This document shows positions 9,034 to 17,748 of a stretch of DNA of 64,000 nucleotides, one piece after another. This DNA comes from Vibrio vulnificus NBRC 15645 = ATCC 27562. GTDB taxonomy: Bacteria; Pseudomonadota; Gammaproteobacteria; Enterobacterales; Vibrionaceae. The DNA lies in contig NZ_CP012881.1 of the NCBI RefSeq assembly GCF_002224265.1, positions 2,480,001 to 2,544,000 on the forward strand, written 5' to 3'. The position numbers and the translations under genes are program-made. Numbering within the stretch: the stretch's first letter is position 1; every line of letters begins with the position of its first letter. Under the pieces are notes generated by a model, which was not told the origin of the DNA, did no database searches, and saw only the letters and a list, made by a program, of their open reading frames with translations.

Positions 9034-9450
9034 AGTGTTGCGTGGCAGAGAGTCAATAACAAAACTATAACCCAGTTCAATGAAGTGCTCTGTGACCATT
9101 TGTGACCAAGTTACAAAGTTGTGATGCGTTTTATAAAATGAAACCCGAAAATCAACCATGCGAACGTTGAGAGAAAAGATCTCTTTAGTTTCGGTTGATC
9201 GCTATCGTATAAGGCATACCCATGTTAGGGAAAATAGCATTAAACTCTGTGATTTTTCCTCGCTAAATCATAGACTAAAATTTCAACTCAATTGCACAAA
9301 TAGTAATCTGTATTATTTCCCATATCGTATTTGTATTATTTTCTAGACACAGTATAGGTCTGCATAGAATTACTAATCTAAATGCTTCAGTTCAACTGGG
9401 TAACTGCTGATTTCTTGACTTTGAAAAAATAGGTGGCAAATGAGTTAAAA
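9034..9450. other. Intergenic region, AT-rich, no gene seen
   Basis: About 420 bp between the start of the response regulator gene and the terminator of the permease gene. The right-hand two thirds is AT-rich and carries only a short open frame of unconvincing composition. Apart from the regulator's promoter boxes near 9091-9108 nothing recognisable was found. Confidence 0.6.
9091..9108 (-). promoter_or_regulatory. Direct-repeat boxes upstream of the response regulator
   Basis: TGTGACCA occurs at 9091-9098 and again at 9101-9108, one helical turn apart. A copy occurs in the palindrome before the DUF2860-like gene. Likely the response regulator's own recognition sequence. Confidence 0.5.
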
Positions 9451-9492
9451 GAAAAACCTCGGTCATCATCATGAAGACGAATAACCGAGGTT
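9451..9492 (-). terminator. Terminator of the permease gene
   Basis: On the minus strand, AACCTCGGT (9484-9492) pairs with ACCGAGGTT (9455-9463) and is followed by a T-rich tail. It ends the transcript of the permease gene. Confidence 0.75.
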
Positions 9493-9502
9493 AGAGGGAG
9501 GG

Positions 9503-10828
9503 TTAACTAAATGCGATGAAAGGTGAGATACACAGTAGAATACCTGTCGCAATGATTAGGTAGAGTGAAGCACCTTTGTATTTATGCAGTGAAGGAACTT
9601 GATACACCAAGTACGCAGGGATCAAACAGCCAATCAAACCAAAAATCGGGCTACATATTGAAGTAAAACTCAATACAGGCAAGTTCAACACGATAGCTCC
9701 CCAAGCCATCAAAATAGCAAATAGAATGATGCCTTTGGTTACCAAATTACGGTTAATTTGCTCTTCAGGCATGATTTTCTTAAGAGCCAGCATTGCAAGA
9801 CCTTGACAAGAATCACGGAACCCTAGGTACACACCAAAGAACGCCGTCATAACAGAGAAAATGTTCAACATTAAGCTAAGCAGTTTCAATGTTGTACCGT
9901 CCATGCCCTGTGCGACCATCGCTAATGCAGAGATGTTCTCTTCAGCTGCTTTTACTGCTTGATCGTGAGACATCGCAAGGGTGAAAGAGATTGCATAGAA
10001 GAACACGGTGACAAACAGAATTCCAAAAGCAATCTTCATCGCACGCATCGCTTTAAAACGTGCAACCTCAATTGATTTCTCTTTAGAGCGGTAAGAGATA
10101 ACCATTGGACTCAAGCTTTGAATAAACAAGATTGAGGTTAGAGTGAAGGGCAATAGTTCAATGGCGTCTTTCAAACCTGCACCTGCCGCAGGTACAGTAC
10201 CGACATTAGCAAAATCCCACTTTTCAATCATCATCACACCAAGTAGGGCAACGGTACATAACTTGATCAAAACCAAGCCGGTGCTCACTTTAAATAGGAT
10301 CTTTTCACCACGTGACGCGATGGCCACTAAAGCGCAAACCAAAGCAAGGCCATATAGTGGGTTTTCCGACAATAGCCCCTTAGTGATGCCAAAGCTATGC
10401 AGGAAAGAGGCTGAGTCATTGTTGATTGCTGTGGAGTAAACGAACACCCAAATTACCAGCATGATGAAGTAGAGGATCCCCAACAGAGCCCCCCATTTAT
10501 TTCCTAGGTACCCTGAAATGACACCAGCGTAGTCTTGGCATTTTGGTGATGTCGATAAGGTGTTAATGAATAATCGTTGGAATAAGTACATGGCAGGGTA
10601 ACCAATGACTGCCGAAGCAAGGAATACCCAAATGCCCAGTACACCAACTTTTACAGGCAGAAAAACAATACCAGCACCGATTGCCATGCCGATACTCATG
10701 ATTACCCAACCCCAGTCTGTGCTGTCAAACTTGGTTGCAGCTTTCCATTCTTCTAAGGTCATTCCCGCCTTAACGTGAGGAGGTTCTTTGGTTATTGGAA
10801 GAGTTTGTGTAGGTACAGTAACGCTCAT
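9503..10828 (-). CDS. HAAAP-family amino-acid permease (serine/cysteine type)
   Basis: Inner-membrane amino-acid:cation symporter of the SdaC/TdcC/CyuP group. The 441-residue product has a hydrophilic start followed by about eleven membrane segments, with the family's WGWVIMSIGMAIGAGIVFLP at the first helix and SILFIQSLSPMVISYRSKE in the middle. The start at 10828 (MSVTVPTQ) is preferred over an upstream in-frame start because the preceding 37 residues are unlike the family. It diverges from the ridA-like and desulfidase genes across about 250 bp. In E. coli the related pair cyuP-cyuA imports and breaks down cysteine, so cysteine or serine is the likely substrate. Confidence 0.8.
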   Translation of the reverse strand: MSVTVPTQTLPITKEPPHVKAGMTLEEWKAATKFDSTDWGWVIMSIGMAIGAGIVFLPVKVGVLGIWVFLASAVIGYPAMYLFQRLFINTLSTSPKCQDYAGVISGYLGNKWGALLGILYFIMLVIWVFVYSTAINNDSASFLHSFGITKGLLSENPLYGLALVCALVAIASRGEKILFKVSTGLVLIKLCTVALLGVMMIEKWDFANVGTVPAAGAGLKDAIELLPFTLTSILFIQSLSPMVISYRSKEKSIEVARFKAMRAMKIAFGILFVTVFFYAISFTLAMSHDQAVKAAEENISALAMVAQGMDGTTLKLLSLMLNIFSVMTAFFGVYLGFRDSCQGLAMLALKKIMPEEQINRNLVTKGIILFAILMAWGAIVLNLPVLSFTSICSPIFGLIGCLIPAYLVYQVPSLHKYKGASLYLIIATGILLCISPFIAFS

Positions 10829-11077
10829 TGTCGTTGTCTCTTTGTTAGTATGAACTTTTCTCAAATCTATTTGAGAAAAAGAACAACAACAATTATTTTG
10901 TGTAAAATTCAGATAAATTTGAGATCTCGGTAAAATCACTCAATAAAATCTGAAAAAAGATCGATTTATGTGATCTGTGGTAGTTGTTTGATTCGAATGT
11001 AGTTGAAAGAATAGCTTTGAAATGAAAGATTACTTAAGAGTTTTTTTATTAAAACTAAAAATTATGTGAGGATTTAC

Positions 11078-11458
11078 ATGAAAGAATTGATTGCTTCAGG
11101 GTGTGCTCCAGCTGCTATTGGCCCTTATTCGCACGGCACTGCTTACGGAAACTTGATTTTTACGTCTGGTCAACTGCCAGTTGATAGTGCAGTAGGCAAA
11201 GTAGTTGAGGGGGGCATTACTGCTCAGAGTCATCAATCTTTGACGAACCTAAAACACGTCTTAGAAGCAGGCGGTGGTAGCATTGACACAGTTTTGAAAA
11301 CAACTTGTTATTTGGCGAACATCAGTGACTTTGCTGAGTTTAACAAAGTCTATGCTGAGTTCTTTAATAAAGAGTGTCCTGCGCGCAGCTGCTTTGCGGT
11401 AAAAGATCTTCCGCTAGGCGTATTGATTGAAGTTGAAGCGATTGCTTGCAAAAAGTAA
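11078..11458 (+). CDS. RidA/TdcF-family 2-aminoacrylate deaminase
   Basis: Hydrolyses reactive enamines and imines such as 2-aminoacrylate to the keto acid, protecting PLP enzymes. The 126 residues carry the family signatures: [23 protein letters not shown] at the start, the Arg of [15 protein letters not shown], and a Glu in IEVEAIA at the end. ATG 11078 follows GTGAGG; a GTG at 11066 is less likely as it lies within that ribosome site. It ends 14 nt before the desulfidase gene, whose reaction releases aminoacrylate, so the pair makes metabolic sense. Confidence 0.9.
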   Translation: MKELIASGCAPAAIGPYSHGTAYGNLIFTSGQLPVDSAVGKVVEGGITAQSHQSLTNLKHVLEAGGGSIDTVLKTTCYLANISDFAEFNKVYAEFFNKECPARSCFAVKDLPLGVLIEVEAIACKK

Positions 11459-11472
11459 TACGGAGAAAAAAC

Positions 11473-12750
11473 ATGAATCAGCAATGGAACCAATATATCC
11501 AAATCATTAAGCAAGTTGTAAAACCTGCACTCGGATGTACAGAACCCATTGCTGCTGCATACGCGGCAGCAGTTGCAAAACGTGAGCTTGGATGCCAGAC
11601 CCCAGAGATGATAGAGGTCCGTGTCTCTGACAATCTATTTAAAAACTCAATGGGAGTTTATGTCCCTGGAACCGGAAAAATTGGTCTAAAGATTGCCGCA
11701 TCTGTTGGTGCGTTGGCTGGCGACCCCAATGCCGAATTGGAAGTTCTTGCCCATATTAATCAAGACAATGTGACTGCTGCTCAACAATTGATTGATGAAG
11801 GGCGCGTTAGCGTTGCGCGCATTGATACCCAAGAATTTATCTTTTGTAGCGTCACCATGAGTGCCGGAGATGACATTGTTTCAGTGACAATCAGTGGTGG
11901 GCACACCAATATTATTCAGATCACTCACAATGGCAAAGTGACATTTGATGCCCCCCAACAGCAGCGAGTTTCAACAGGGTCGGTTTGTGAAGGAGTGGAC
12001 ATCTCTATCAAACAAATCTACGACTTTGCACTTAAAGCGCCTTTTGAAGAGATCAAATTTATCCTACAAGCGGCCGAGCTCAACAGCTCATTAGCGCAAG
12101 AGGGTATCGACAATGGTTATGGGTTGGAGATCGGTCGTACATTAAAATGTAATATTGAGCAGGGGTTACTTGGTAATGATTTGATGAGCCGTATCCAAAT
12201 GATGACCTCTGCCGCCTCGGATGCTCGTATGGGTGGCGCTACGCTACCAGCCATGAGTAACTTTGGCAGTGGTAACCAAGGTATCGCGGCTACCATACCA
12301 GTGGTCATTGCAGCAGACGTTTTCCAAAGTACTGAAGAGCAATTAGCACGTGCGTTAATCATGAGTCATTTAGGTGCGATTTACATTAAATCTTACTACC
12401 CACCGCTATCGGCGTTTTGTGGTAATACGGTCACCAGTGCCGCAGCTTCCATGGCGCTAGTATATTTGGCGGGAGGTTCGTTTGAACAGTCATGTTATGC
12501 GATTCAGAATGTGATTAGCGACAGTTCGGGCATGGTATGTGATGGGGCGAAATCGTCCTGTGCGATGAAAGTCTGCACTTCCTCTACCACCGCAGTACGC
12601 TCATATTTGATGGCTATGGGTAACCACAGCGTGAAGAATCAAGGTATAGTAGGTAACGAAGTTGAACAAACGATAAGAAATGTAGGCTCGATGGTTAGGC
12701 TCGGAATGCCGTATACTGACAAATCTATTATCGATATTATGTCAGCCTAG
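11473..12750 (+). CDS. cyuA: L-cysteine desulfidase / serine dehydratase-like protein (UPF0597)
   Basis: Related to E. coli CyuA (YhaM), an iron-sulfur enzyme that splits cysteine into pyruvate, ammonia and sulfide. The 425-residue product is close to the family's 436. Conserved segments include [17 protein letters not shown] near the start (Cys22), [11 protein letters not shown] in the middle, and the cysteine-rich [17 protein letters not shown] near the end, which should supply cluster ligands. ATG 11473 has CGGAG 11 nt upstream. It lies between the RidA-like gene and a YheO-like regulator. Specificity for cysteine rather than serine is inferred from the family. Confidence 0.85.
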   Translation: MNQQWNQYIQIIKQVVKPALGCTEPIAAAYAAAVAKRELGCQTPEMIEVRVSDNLFKNSMGVYVPGTGKIGLKIAASVGALAGDPNAELEVLAHINQDNVTAAQQLIDEGRVSVARIDTQEFIFCSVTMSAGDDIVSVTISGGHTNIIQITHNGKVTFDAPQQQRVSTGSVCEGVDISIKQIYDFALKAPFEEIKFILQAAELNSSLAQEGIDNGYGLEIGRTLKCNIEQGLLGNDLMSRIQMMTSAASDARMGGATLPAMSNFGSGNQGIAATIPVVIAADVFQSTEEQLARALIMSHLGAIYIKSYYPPLSAFCGNTVTSAAASMALVYLAGGSFEQSCYAIQNVISDSSGMVCDGAKSSCAMKVCTSSTTAVRSYLMAMGNHSVKNQGIVGNEVEQTIRNVGSMVRLGMPYTDKSIIDIMSA

Positions 12751-12779
12751 CCTCAACGTTTTTGCTAAGGGAAGTAACA

Positions 12780-13436
12780 TTGCAGCTTAAGAAACTCACT
12801 AAAAGTGATTTAGATATTTTGAATTCAATGAAGAACGTCGTGGATGGTATTGCACGCATGTATGGTGAGCATACAGAAGTCGTTCTTCACAGCCTTGATG
12901 CGGAAGCTCCGGAAATTATCAAAATTGCCAATGGTCACATTACTGAACGGGGTGAAGGTGCACCGATTACCAACTTAGCAAGAATGAAGCTGTTAGAGGG
13001 CAATGACGTTTCAGACTCGTATTTAACGAAAACGTCGAGTGGAAAGACCTTGCATTCCATTACGACGATAGTTCGCAATCCTAGAAATAAACCGATCGGA
13101 TTGCTGTGTATTAACGTGGACATGGATGTGCCAATGCAAGATTTCTTGCGTTCAATGATACCGCAACAACAAAACGAGTGTTGCGCTGGTGCGCGTTCAC
13201 CAGAGACATTCGCGCGCAATATTGATGAGACCATCATCAGCACAATCGAAACTGTTCAATCAGAGGTATGGGCTAACGAGACTATCACGCCATCCAAACG
13301 CAACCGGGAGTTAGTTACCCGTTTAGAAGGCTTAGGGATTTTCAAATACAAAGATGCGGTATTGATGGTAGCAAACCACTTAGGTATTTCGCGTGACACG
13401 ATCTACCTTTACCTAAGAGAGTTGGGCAGCGATTAA
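12780..13436 (+). CDS. YheO/DauR-family transcriptional regulator
   Basis: Predicted DNA-binding protein with an N-terminal PAS-like YheO domain (about residues 10-115, with YGEHTEVVLHSL and the IGLLCINVDMD strand) and a C-terminal helix-turn-helix (VANHLGISRDTIYLYLREL). I place the start at TTG 12780, because AGGGAAG lies 7 nt before it and a TTG six codons earlier lacks a ribosome site; this gives 218 residues. It follows the desulfidase gene by 29 nt and probably controls the permease-RidA-desulfidase locus. Its 3' end overlaps the convergent small gene by 4 nt. Confidence 0.8.
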   Translation: MQLKKLTKSDLDILNSMKNVVDGIARMYGEHTEVVLHSLDAEAPEIIKIANGHITERGEGAPITNLARMKLLEGNDVSDSYLTKTSSGKTLHSITTIVRNPRNKPIGLLCINVDMDVPMQDFLRSMIPQQQNECCAGARSPETFARNIDETIISTIETVQSEVWANETITPSKRNRELVTRLEGLGIFKYKDAVLMVANHLGISRDTIYLYLRELGSD

Positions 13437-13681
13437 GTAAGCTGCTCTAACTCGGTAATATTGTCGAGCGCTTGTTGATTGGTTGTGCCACAAACCACAG
13501 GGCACGGTTTGAACTCATGGCAAACTTTTGGCCGCTCCGGTTGGCCAAATAGCTTACAAAGATTGTGTTCGTTGAGTTGAATGCAGCGTACACCGGCAGG
13601 TTTACCGTTTGGCATTCCTGGAATGGCGGAAGAGATACTTGGGGCGATGCAGCAAGCGCCACAACCGAGTCTGCAATCCAT
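13433..13681 (-). CDS. Small YkgJ-like cysteine-cluster protein
   Basis: An 82-residue protein with eight cysteines, opening MDCRLGCGACC and continuing with RCIQL, LCKLFG, RPKVCHEF and CPVVCG. The spacing resembles the YkgJ zinc/iron-binding family. Metal binding is inferred and no enzyme activity is known to me. It overlaps the convergent regulator gene by 4 nt and is not obviously cotranscribed with anything. Confidence 0.75.
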   Translation of the reverse strand: MDCRLGCGACCIAPSISSAIPGMPNGKPAGVRCIQLNEHNLCKLFGQPERPKVCHEFKPCPVVCGTTNQQALDNITELEQLT

Positions 13682-13820
13682 CTTAGTTACCTGTCAAAAA
13701 TCAAGGGGCGCGATAGTAGCAGAAATTTACGATGAACTGAATGGACAATTTTTGCCCTTGCACTTTGAGGCCCGCAGGAGTATAAAACGGCTCCCGCAGT
13801 AGAAAGTAAGAAGAAGTCCT

Positions 13821-14258
13821 ATGAGCACACCATTTTGGCAATCAAAAACTTTGCAAGAGATGACAGAGCAAGAGTGGGAGTCACTTTGCGATGGTTGCGG
13901 AAAATGCTGTTTGCACAAATTAATGGACGAAGAGACCGATGAAGTCTTTTACACCAATGTGGCTTGTAGCTGGCTAAACAGTAAAACCTGTTCATGCAAA
14001 GATTACCCAAATCGTTTTTCTTCAGGTGAAAACTGCCTAAAGCTGACTCAGGACAAAATCGCAGAGTTTCATTGGCTACCGCGCACCTGTGCTTATCGCC
14101 GACTTTCAGAAAACCAACCTTTGCCAGAGTGGCATCCTCTTATTACCGGTTCTAAGTCAGCCATGCATGCAGCAGGGCAGAGCATTCGTAACCGAGTGGT
14201 TTACGAAATTGATGTGAAAGATTGGGAAGATCACGTCATTGAGAATCCAGATTACTAA
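13821..14258 (+). CDS. ycgN: YcgN family protein (UPF0260)
   Basis: A 145-residue cytosolic protein of the YcgN family, with the conserved [30 protein letters not shown] segment (several metal-type cysteines near residues 30-50), a CSCKDYPNR motif and LPRTCAYR. Function is unknown; iron-sulfur or zinc binding is suggested by the cysteines. ATG 13821 follows AAGAAG. It stands next to, but opposite, another cysteine-cluster gene. Confidence 0.9.
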   Translation: MSTPFWQSKTLQEMTEQEWESLCDGCGKCCLHKLMDEETDEVFYTNVACSWLNSKTCSCKDYPNRFSSGENCLKLTQDKIAEFHWLPRTCAYRRLSENQPLPEWHPLITGSKSAMHAAGQSIRNRVVYEIDVKDWEDHVIENPDY

Positions 14259-14280
14259 GTACTGGCTAAGATGCAGAGAC

Positions 14281-14306
14281 AAAAAGGCACGAGAACGTGC
14301 CTTTTT
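14281..14306 (+). terminator. Terminator after ycgN
   Basis: An 11-bp stem AAAAAGGCACG/CGTGCCTTTTT with an AGAA loop. The A and T runs on the two sides would let it work in both directions, also serving the minus-strand gene that ends at 14334. Confidence 0.85.
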
Positions 14307-14333
14307 GCTTATTGAGCTGTGCGTGCACTCGCT

Positions 14334-14627
14334 TTACGCGACTTCTGCACTTTCGAAGAAAGTAATCTCAGGCTCTTGTGCCAACAAGCCATCAAGCTTT
14401 GCTAGCAAGGCATGAAAATATGGCTGGTCGCAGTGGAAATCGAAAGCAGCTTGATCAGCAAATAATTCTTGGAAAAGGAATTTGGTGGCATCGTTTTTGT
14501 CCTTTAAAAGTACATAACGAAGGCAGCCTTGCTCGTTTCTAGTGGGCTCGAGCATGGTAGTTAATACGGAATGCAGTTGGGTCTCTTTGCCAGCTTGGGC
14601 AACAAAAGCCGCGGTAACATGAATCAT
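14334..14627 (-). CDS. Antibiotic-biosynthesis-monooxygenase (ABM) fold protein, quinol monooxygenase-like
   Basis: A 97-residue single-domain ferredoxin-like protein. The pattern IHVTAAFVAQAGKETQLHSVLTTMLEPTRNEQGCLRYVLLKD followed by FLFQELFADQAAFDFHCDQPYFHALLAKL is typical of the YgiN/ABM family, which oxidises small quinols or unknown substrates. GAGGACC lies 8 nt before the ATG. It stands alone and the substrate cannot be inferred. Confidence 0.8.
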   Translation of the reverse strand: MIHVTAAFVAQAGKETQLHSVLTTMLEPTRNEQGCLRYVLLKDKNDATKFLFQELFADQAAFDFHCDQPYFHALLAKLDGLLAQEPEITFFESAEVA

Positions 14628-14801
14628 TGTGTTTGGTCCTCTTTGTTATGAGCCAACTCAAACATTGTGTGTTGATGTTGGCGTAAAAGGCTGAATTTAG
14701 GGCACAGGAGTCTAGGCCATCGCGAAAATGGCTACTCCTAACGAATTTTTAAAGTAATGTCTAACCCTAAACTCAAGCCGAAAATCGTATTCGAGTGATG
14801 C

Positions 14802-15197
14802 TTATTGGTAGCAGCCTTGGCGCTGCAAAAACTCGATTTTGTATCCGTCTGGGTCGGTGATAAAGAAGAAGGTCGCAAGGTGTTTTTGGTTGTGATCCAT
14901 CGCTTTCACATCACTGGGTGCGATCCCTAAATCGCGCAGGCGTTTATGAGCGAGTTCGATGTCTTCGACGCACACGGCAAGGCGACCGTAGCCTGTCCCA
15001 TGAGTGTAGGGTTCGTTCATGCCGTGATTGTAAGTCAACTCAAGCTCGAAGCCGGTGGTTTTGTTGGCGAGGTATGTCAGAGTGAATGTATCGAAAACAA
15101 ATTGGTCTTTGATCTCGAGCTCTAGAGCATCACGGTAGAAAGCGATCGATTTGTCGAGATTGCTCACTCGGATCATGCTGTGAATCATTTTGGTCAT
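14802..15197 (-). CDS. VOC-family protein resembling glyoxalase I, one metal ligand replaced
   Basis: A 131-residue protein with two beta-alpha-beta-beta-beta modules and close overall similarity to lactoylglutathione lyase: MIHSMIRVSNLDKSIAFYRDAL, FELELTYNHG, GTGYGRLAVCV and DPDGYKIEFLQ. E. coli GloA binds Ni through His5, Glu56, His74 and Glu122. Here the matching residues are His6, Glu53, Arg72 and Glu122, so the third ligand is Arg. Standard glyoxalase I activity is therefore doubtful. GAGGAACC precedes ATG 15197. Confidence 0.8.
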   Translation of the reverse strand: MTKMIHSMIRVSNLDKSIAFYRDALELEIKDQFVFDTFTLTYLANKTTGFELELTYNHGMNEPYTHGTGYGRLAVCVEDIELAHKRLRDLGIAPSDVKAMDHNQKHLATFFFITDPDGYKIEFLQRQGCYQ

Positions 15198-15268
15198 GGT
15201 GGTTCCTCATTGCGAGGCGACAGAATAATGTTGAGAAACCAACCTTTGGTAGTACGTGAGTATTACAT

Positions 15269-15577
15269 TTAAATTTGTCTGCTTGTGAGCTCTTGGCGCG
15301 CCACCTCGATGACGTTCGTGGGTTGGCGAGCATACATCAAACAGGCGCAACGCAGCAGCGAGGCAAAGTTTGAGACTTCACCATTGTGCTCAAGTGCTTC
15401 GCGATAGACGGTACTGATGAACTTCGGCACGGTTAACTGCTGAGCGTCAGCAATCTCTTGTAAAATATCCCAGTAACTGGCTTCCAGTTTGACGCTGGTG
15501 GCGTGTCCGTCTATTCGGATCGAACGTGTAATGGTTTGGTAATTTTCTTTGGGCTGCTTGGCAAAAATTTCACACAT
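15269..15577 (-). CDS. Ribbon-helix-helix domain protein
   Basis: A 102-residue protein. Residues about 20-65 (TRSIRIDGHATSVKLEASYWDILQEIADAQ then TVPKFISTVYREA) form a ribbon-helix-helix pattern, a short strand followed by two helices, as in small dimeric DNA-binding proteins. The C-terminal part, with CACLMYARQ, is of unknown role. No clear ribosome site is visible before ATG 15577. The target is unknown. Confidence 0.65.
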   Translation of the reverse strand: MCEIFAKQPKENYQTITRSIRIDGHATSVKLEASYWDILQEIADAQQLTVPKFISTVYREALEHNGEVSNFASLLRCACLMYARQPTNVIEVARQELTSRQI

Positions 15578-15682
15578 AGCGGGAAGGGCACCGTTAGGGT
15601 TGAAAAGCGTTACATACTGGCGACTATTCAGGAAGCCGTCAACCTTTGACTAAAGACCTAACAATCAGACACAGACAGAAGA

Positions 15683-15710
15683 AGAAAGCGCCAAGTGGCG
15701 CTTTCTTTTT
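15683..15710. terminator. Bidirectional hairpin terminator
   Basis: A 10-bp stem AGAAAGCGCC/GGCGCTTTCT with an AAGT loop, T-rich on the plus strand and TC-rich on the minus. It lies just past the stop of the minus-strand alkaline phosphatase gene. Confidence 0.75.
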
Positions 15711-15744
15711 CTAATGACTGGCTTTTTAACTCGTTAGGCAACGA

Positions 15745-17322
15745 TTATTTCACCTGATTTTTAATGAATTCACCCAACTCAGAGTGGTGCAAAATGCGTG
15801 ACACAGGGAGAATGGTTTCTGCCGGTCCCCAAGCAAACACGTTTACTGGCGTATGAGTGTGTGTACCAGTACCCCAAACGATGTTTTGTTTTGTTCCTTG
15901 TTCGCGAGCGATCAGGTTGGTTCTGTCGTTGTATGGGAAAAACGCATCAAAGTCGTTAATGGCTGGCACGGTTTCCTCTGCAAGATAGCTGTGGTTAGCC
16001 AAACGATAGGGATTGGGTTTGTTTTTCAGGATGTTTTCTGCTTGGCCTGCGGTAATCGAAAAATCACTATTTTTATTGATGATTTCTGCTAGTTTTGCCG
16101 CGGTTTGCTGATTTTTATCCAACTTTTCAAACGCACTAAGCATGCCATAGTAGCTGGTTTTTTGGTTGTACAAACCATCGAGAATATCGAAAGCACCAAA
16201 GTTAAAGTTCGGCGCGTAATCACGATTTTCGAATGCTTTTCCTGGGCGTTTCTCTGGTTTTGGCAGATTATAGCCTGAGTAGCTAAAACCAAAAGAGCCA
16301 GTTTCGTGGTCCGCCGTGACAATAATCAAGGTGTCATCACGATCTTTGGCCCATTGGTAAACCGTATTAATCGCTTCATCAAACTTGATCATTTCATGCA
16401 GCATTGAACCAGCATCATTGCTGTGGCCAGCCCAGTCGATTTGGCCGCCTTCAACCATCAAGAAGAAACCGTCTTTGTCCTTGGCTAGGATGTCTAATGC
16501 TTTGCTGGTCATTTCTGCCAGGGTTGGTTCTTTGCGCTCTGCGTCACCTTTGGTTTGGCTGTAGGTGATGCCATCGTACATGGCTGAGTTAGCAAAAAGA
16601 CCCAGCAGTTTCGTCCCTTGCGCTTGCTCTAGCATGGCTTTATTAAATGCCAGAGAGTAACCCGCTTGTTGCGCTTCCGTCAGCAAGTTGCGATCGTCTT
16701 TGCGTTTTGATTTTAATGCAACGTCACCTTGAGTTAGGGCTTGTAACTGTTGATAGATTTCACCTTTGTCGTTTGCCGACTTTGGAATCCAATGACGCAA
16801 ACCGCCCGACAGCAGCACATCGACATCGGTGGCAAGCATGTCAGCGGCAATTTCATTTTCCAAAGAGCGATGAGGCTGGTGGGCAGCAAAGGCAGCAGGA
16901 GTCGCGTGCGTCATGCGAGTGTCGGAAATGATGCCGGTGGCTTTACCCATACGTTTGGCTTTTTCGAGTACGGTTTCGACGCTGTTTCCTTGCGAATCGA
17001 TGCCGATCACTTCTGAACCTGTCATGATGCCGGTCGCCAGCATGGTTGCAGAACAGGCAGAGTCCACCACAATCGCATCTTCTGGATGCGTCAGCGATGA
17101 TCCGATAACGCCTTCTTGAGCAAGTGTGTAAAGTGCGGTGGTTTTGCCTTGATAGATGGAATTTGGTGCGTTGTTGGCGTAGGTTTCCAATAGGCCAACT
17201 TGTTGTGGTCCCATGCCATCACCAATCATCAAAATGACGTTTTTAATTTCTGCGGAAAGTGCATTAAAAGAGAGCGTAGAAGTTGCTACAACGGCAACAA
17301 CGGGTTTGATCAGGTGCTTCAT
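15745..17322 (-). CDS. Alkaline phosphatase, secreted
   Basis: Periplasmic or secreted phosphomonoesterase releasing inorganic phosphate. The 525-residue precursor has a signal peptide cleaved after LSA (residue 24). The metal-binding MIGDGMG (Asp35), the nucleophile in VVDSACSATMLATGI (Ser88), THATPAAFAAHQPHR, the DHETGSFGF motif and the HTHTPVNVFAWG motif are all present. The layout is that of the Vibrio-type alkaline phosphatases rather than E. coli PhoA. I saw no convincing Pho box upstream, only a weak partial match near 17390-17410. Confidence 0.93.
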   Translation of the reverse strand: MKHLIKPVVAVVATSTLSFNALSAEIKNVILMIGDGMGPQQVGLLETYANNAPNSIYQGKTTALYTLAQEGVIGSSLTHPEDAIVVDSACSATMLATGIMTGSEVIGIDSQGNSVETVLEKAKRMGKATGIISDTRMTHATPAAFAAHQPHRSLENEIAADMLATDVDVLLSGGLRHWIPKSANDKGEIYQQLQALTQGDVALKSKRKDDRNLLTEAQQAGYSLAFNKAMLEQAQGTKLLGLFANSAMYDGITYSQTKGDAERKEPTLAEMTSKALDILAKDKDGFFLMVEGGQIDWAGHSNDAGSMLHEMIKFDEAINTVYQWAKDRDDTLIIVTADHETGSFGFSYSGYNLPKPEKRPGKAFENRDYAPNFNFGAFDILDGLYNQKTSYYGMLSAFEKLDKNQQTAAKLAEIINKNSDFSITAGQAENILKNKPNPYRLANHSYLAEETVPAINDFDAFFPYNDRTNLIAREQGTKQNIVWGTGTHTHTPVNVFAWGPAETILPVSRILHHSELGEFIKNQVK

Positions 17323-17476
17323 TGTCTATCCCTTATTTATAAAAGCGGCGCCATTACAGCACGGCTTTGTGACACTTTTGCTGCAGACATAAAAACTTCA
17401 TGAAAGTGAAAAAAATCAGTAAAAATAAAGTGTTGTGACAAACTCGAGCGAGCAATGATGGCGTCTGATAGAGCTA

Positions 17477-17504
17477 AAGAAAAAGCTCACCGAAGTGAGC
17501 TTTT
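17477..17504 (-). terminator. Terminator without an obvious gene directly upstream
   Basis: AAAAGCTCAC (17481-17490) pairs with GTGAGCTTTT (17495-17504) around a CGAA loop; on the minus strand it runs into TTTTTCTTTAG. The nearest annotated minus-strand gene ends about 245 bp earlier, leaving room for a short ORF, a long 3' end or a small RNA. Confidence 0.7.
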
Positions 17505-17589
17505 GAGTAAGGGAGTTGAAATTCATGGGCTAAAGCGATTTGGGGATAGCGACTGTGCGCTATCATTTTTTTGCTAAAACCAATCCTTG

Positions 17590-17727
17590 CTATTCCACTT
17601 CAGTGAATTTCACCTCTGCATCCAGCAAAGAATCGATATATAAATAGCGATTTGTTCTACATGCTTCAACCAATGAATTTTGTCGTGGCGAAAAATGCGC
17701 AGGCTCCCGACAATGTTCAACCCCCAT
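17590..17727 (-). CDS. Possible 45-residue small protein
   Basis: The frame opens with ATG at 17727 and encodes MGVEHCREPAHF then SPRQNSLVEACRTNRY, ending in LLDAEVKFTEVE. The composition is protein-like, with mixed charged residues and a plausible amphipathic segment. There is no good ribosome site, so translation is doubtful. It lies between the 120-residue hypothetical gene and a terminator on the same strand. Confidence 0.25.
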   Translation of the reverse strand: MGVEHCREPAHFSPRQNSLVEACRTNRYLYIDSLLDAEVKFTEVE

Positions 17728-17748
17728 TAGAGAGGATAAGTGTAAAAA

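Larger units (their letters stand above)
17323..17748. other. Intergenic region with one hairpin and one possible short ORF
   Basis: A 426-bp gap between the alkaline phosphatase start and the next minus-strand gene. It holds a minus-strand terminator (17477-17504) and a possible 45-codon minus-strand ORF (17590-17727), described separately. The remaining sequence shows nothing recognisable. Confidence 0.6.

Noticed and set aside
9158..9346. 62-codon open frame in the gap upstream of the response regulator
   Set aside because: Composition is unlike a protein, no ribosome site is present, and the region is AT-rich promoter DNA.
17370..17440. Pho box upstream of the alkaline phosphatase
   Set aside because: The best match covers only about 11 of 18 consensus positions, no better than expected in AT-rich promoter DNA.
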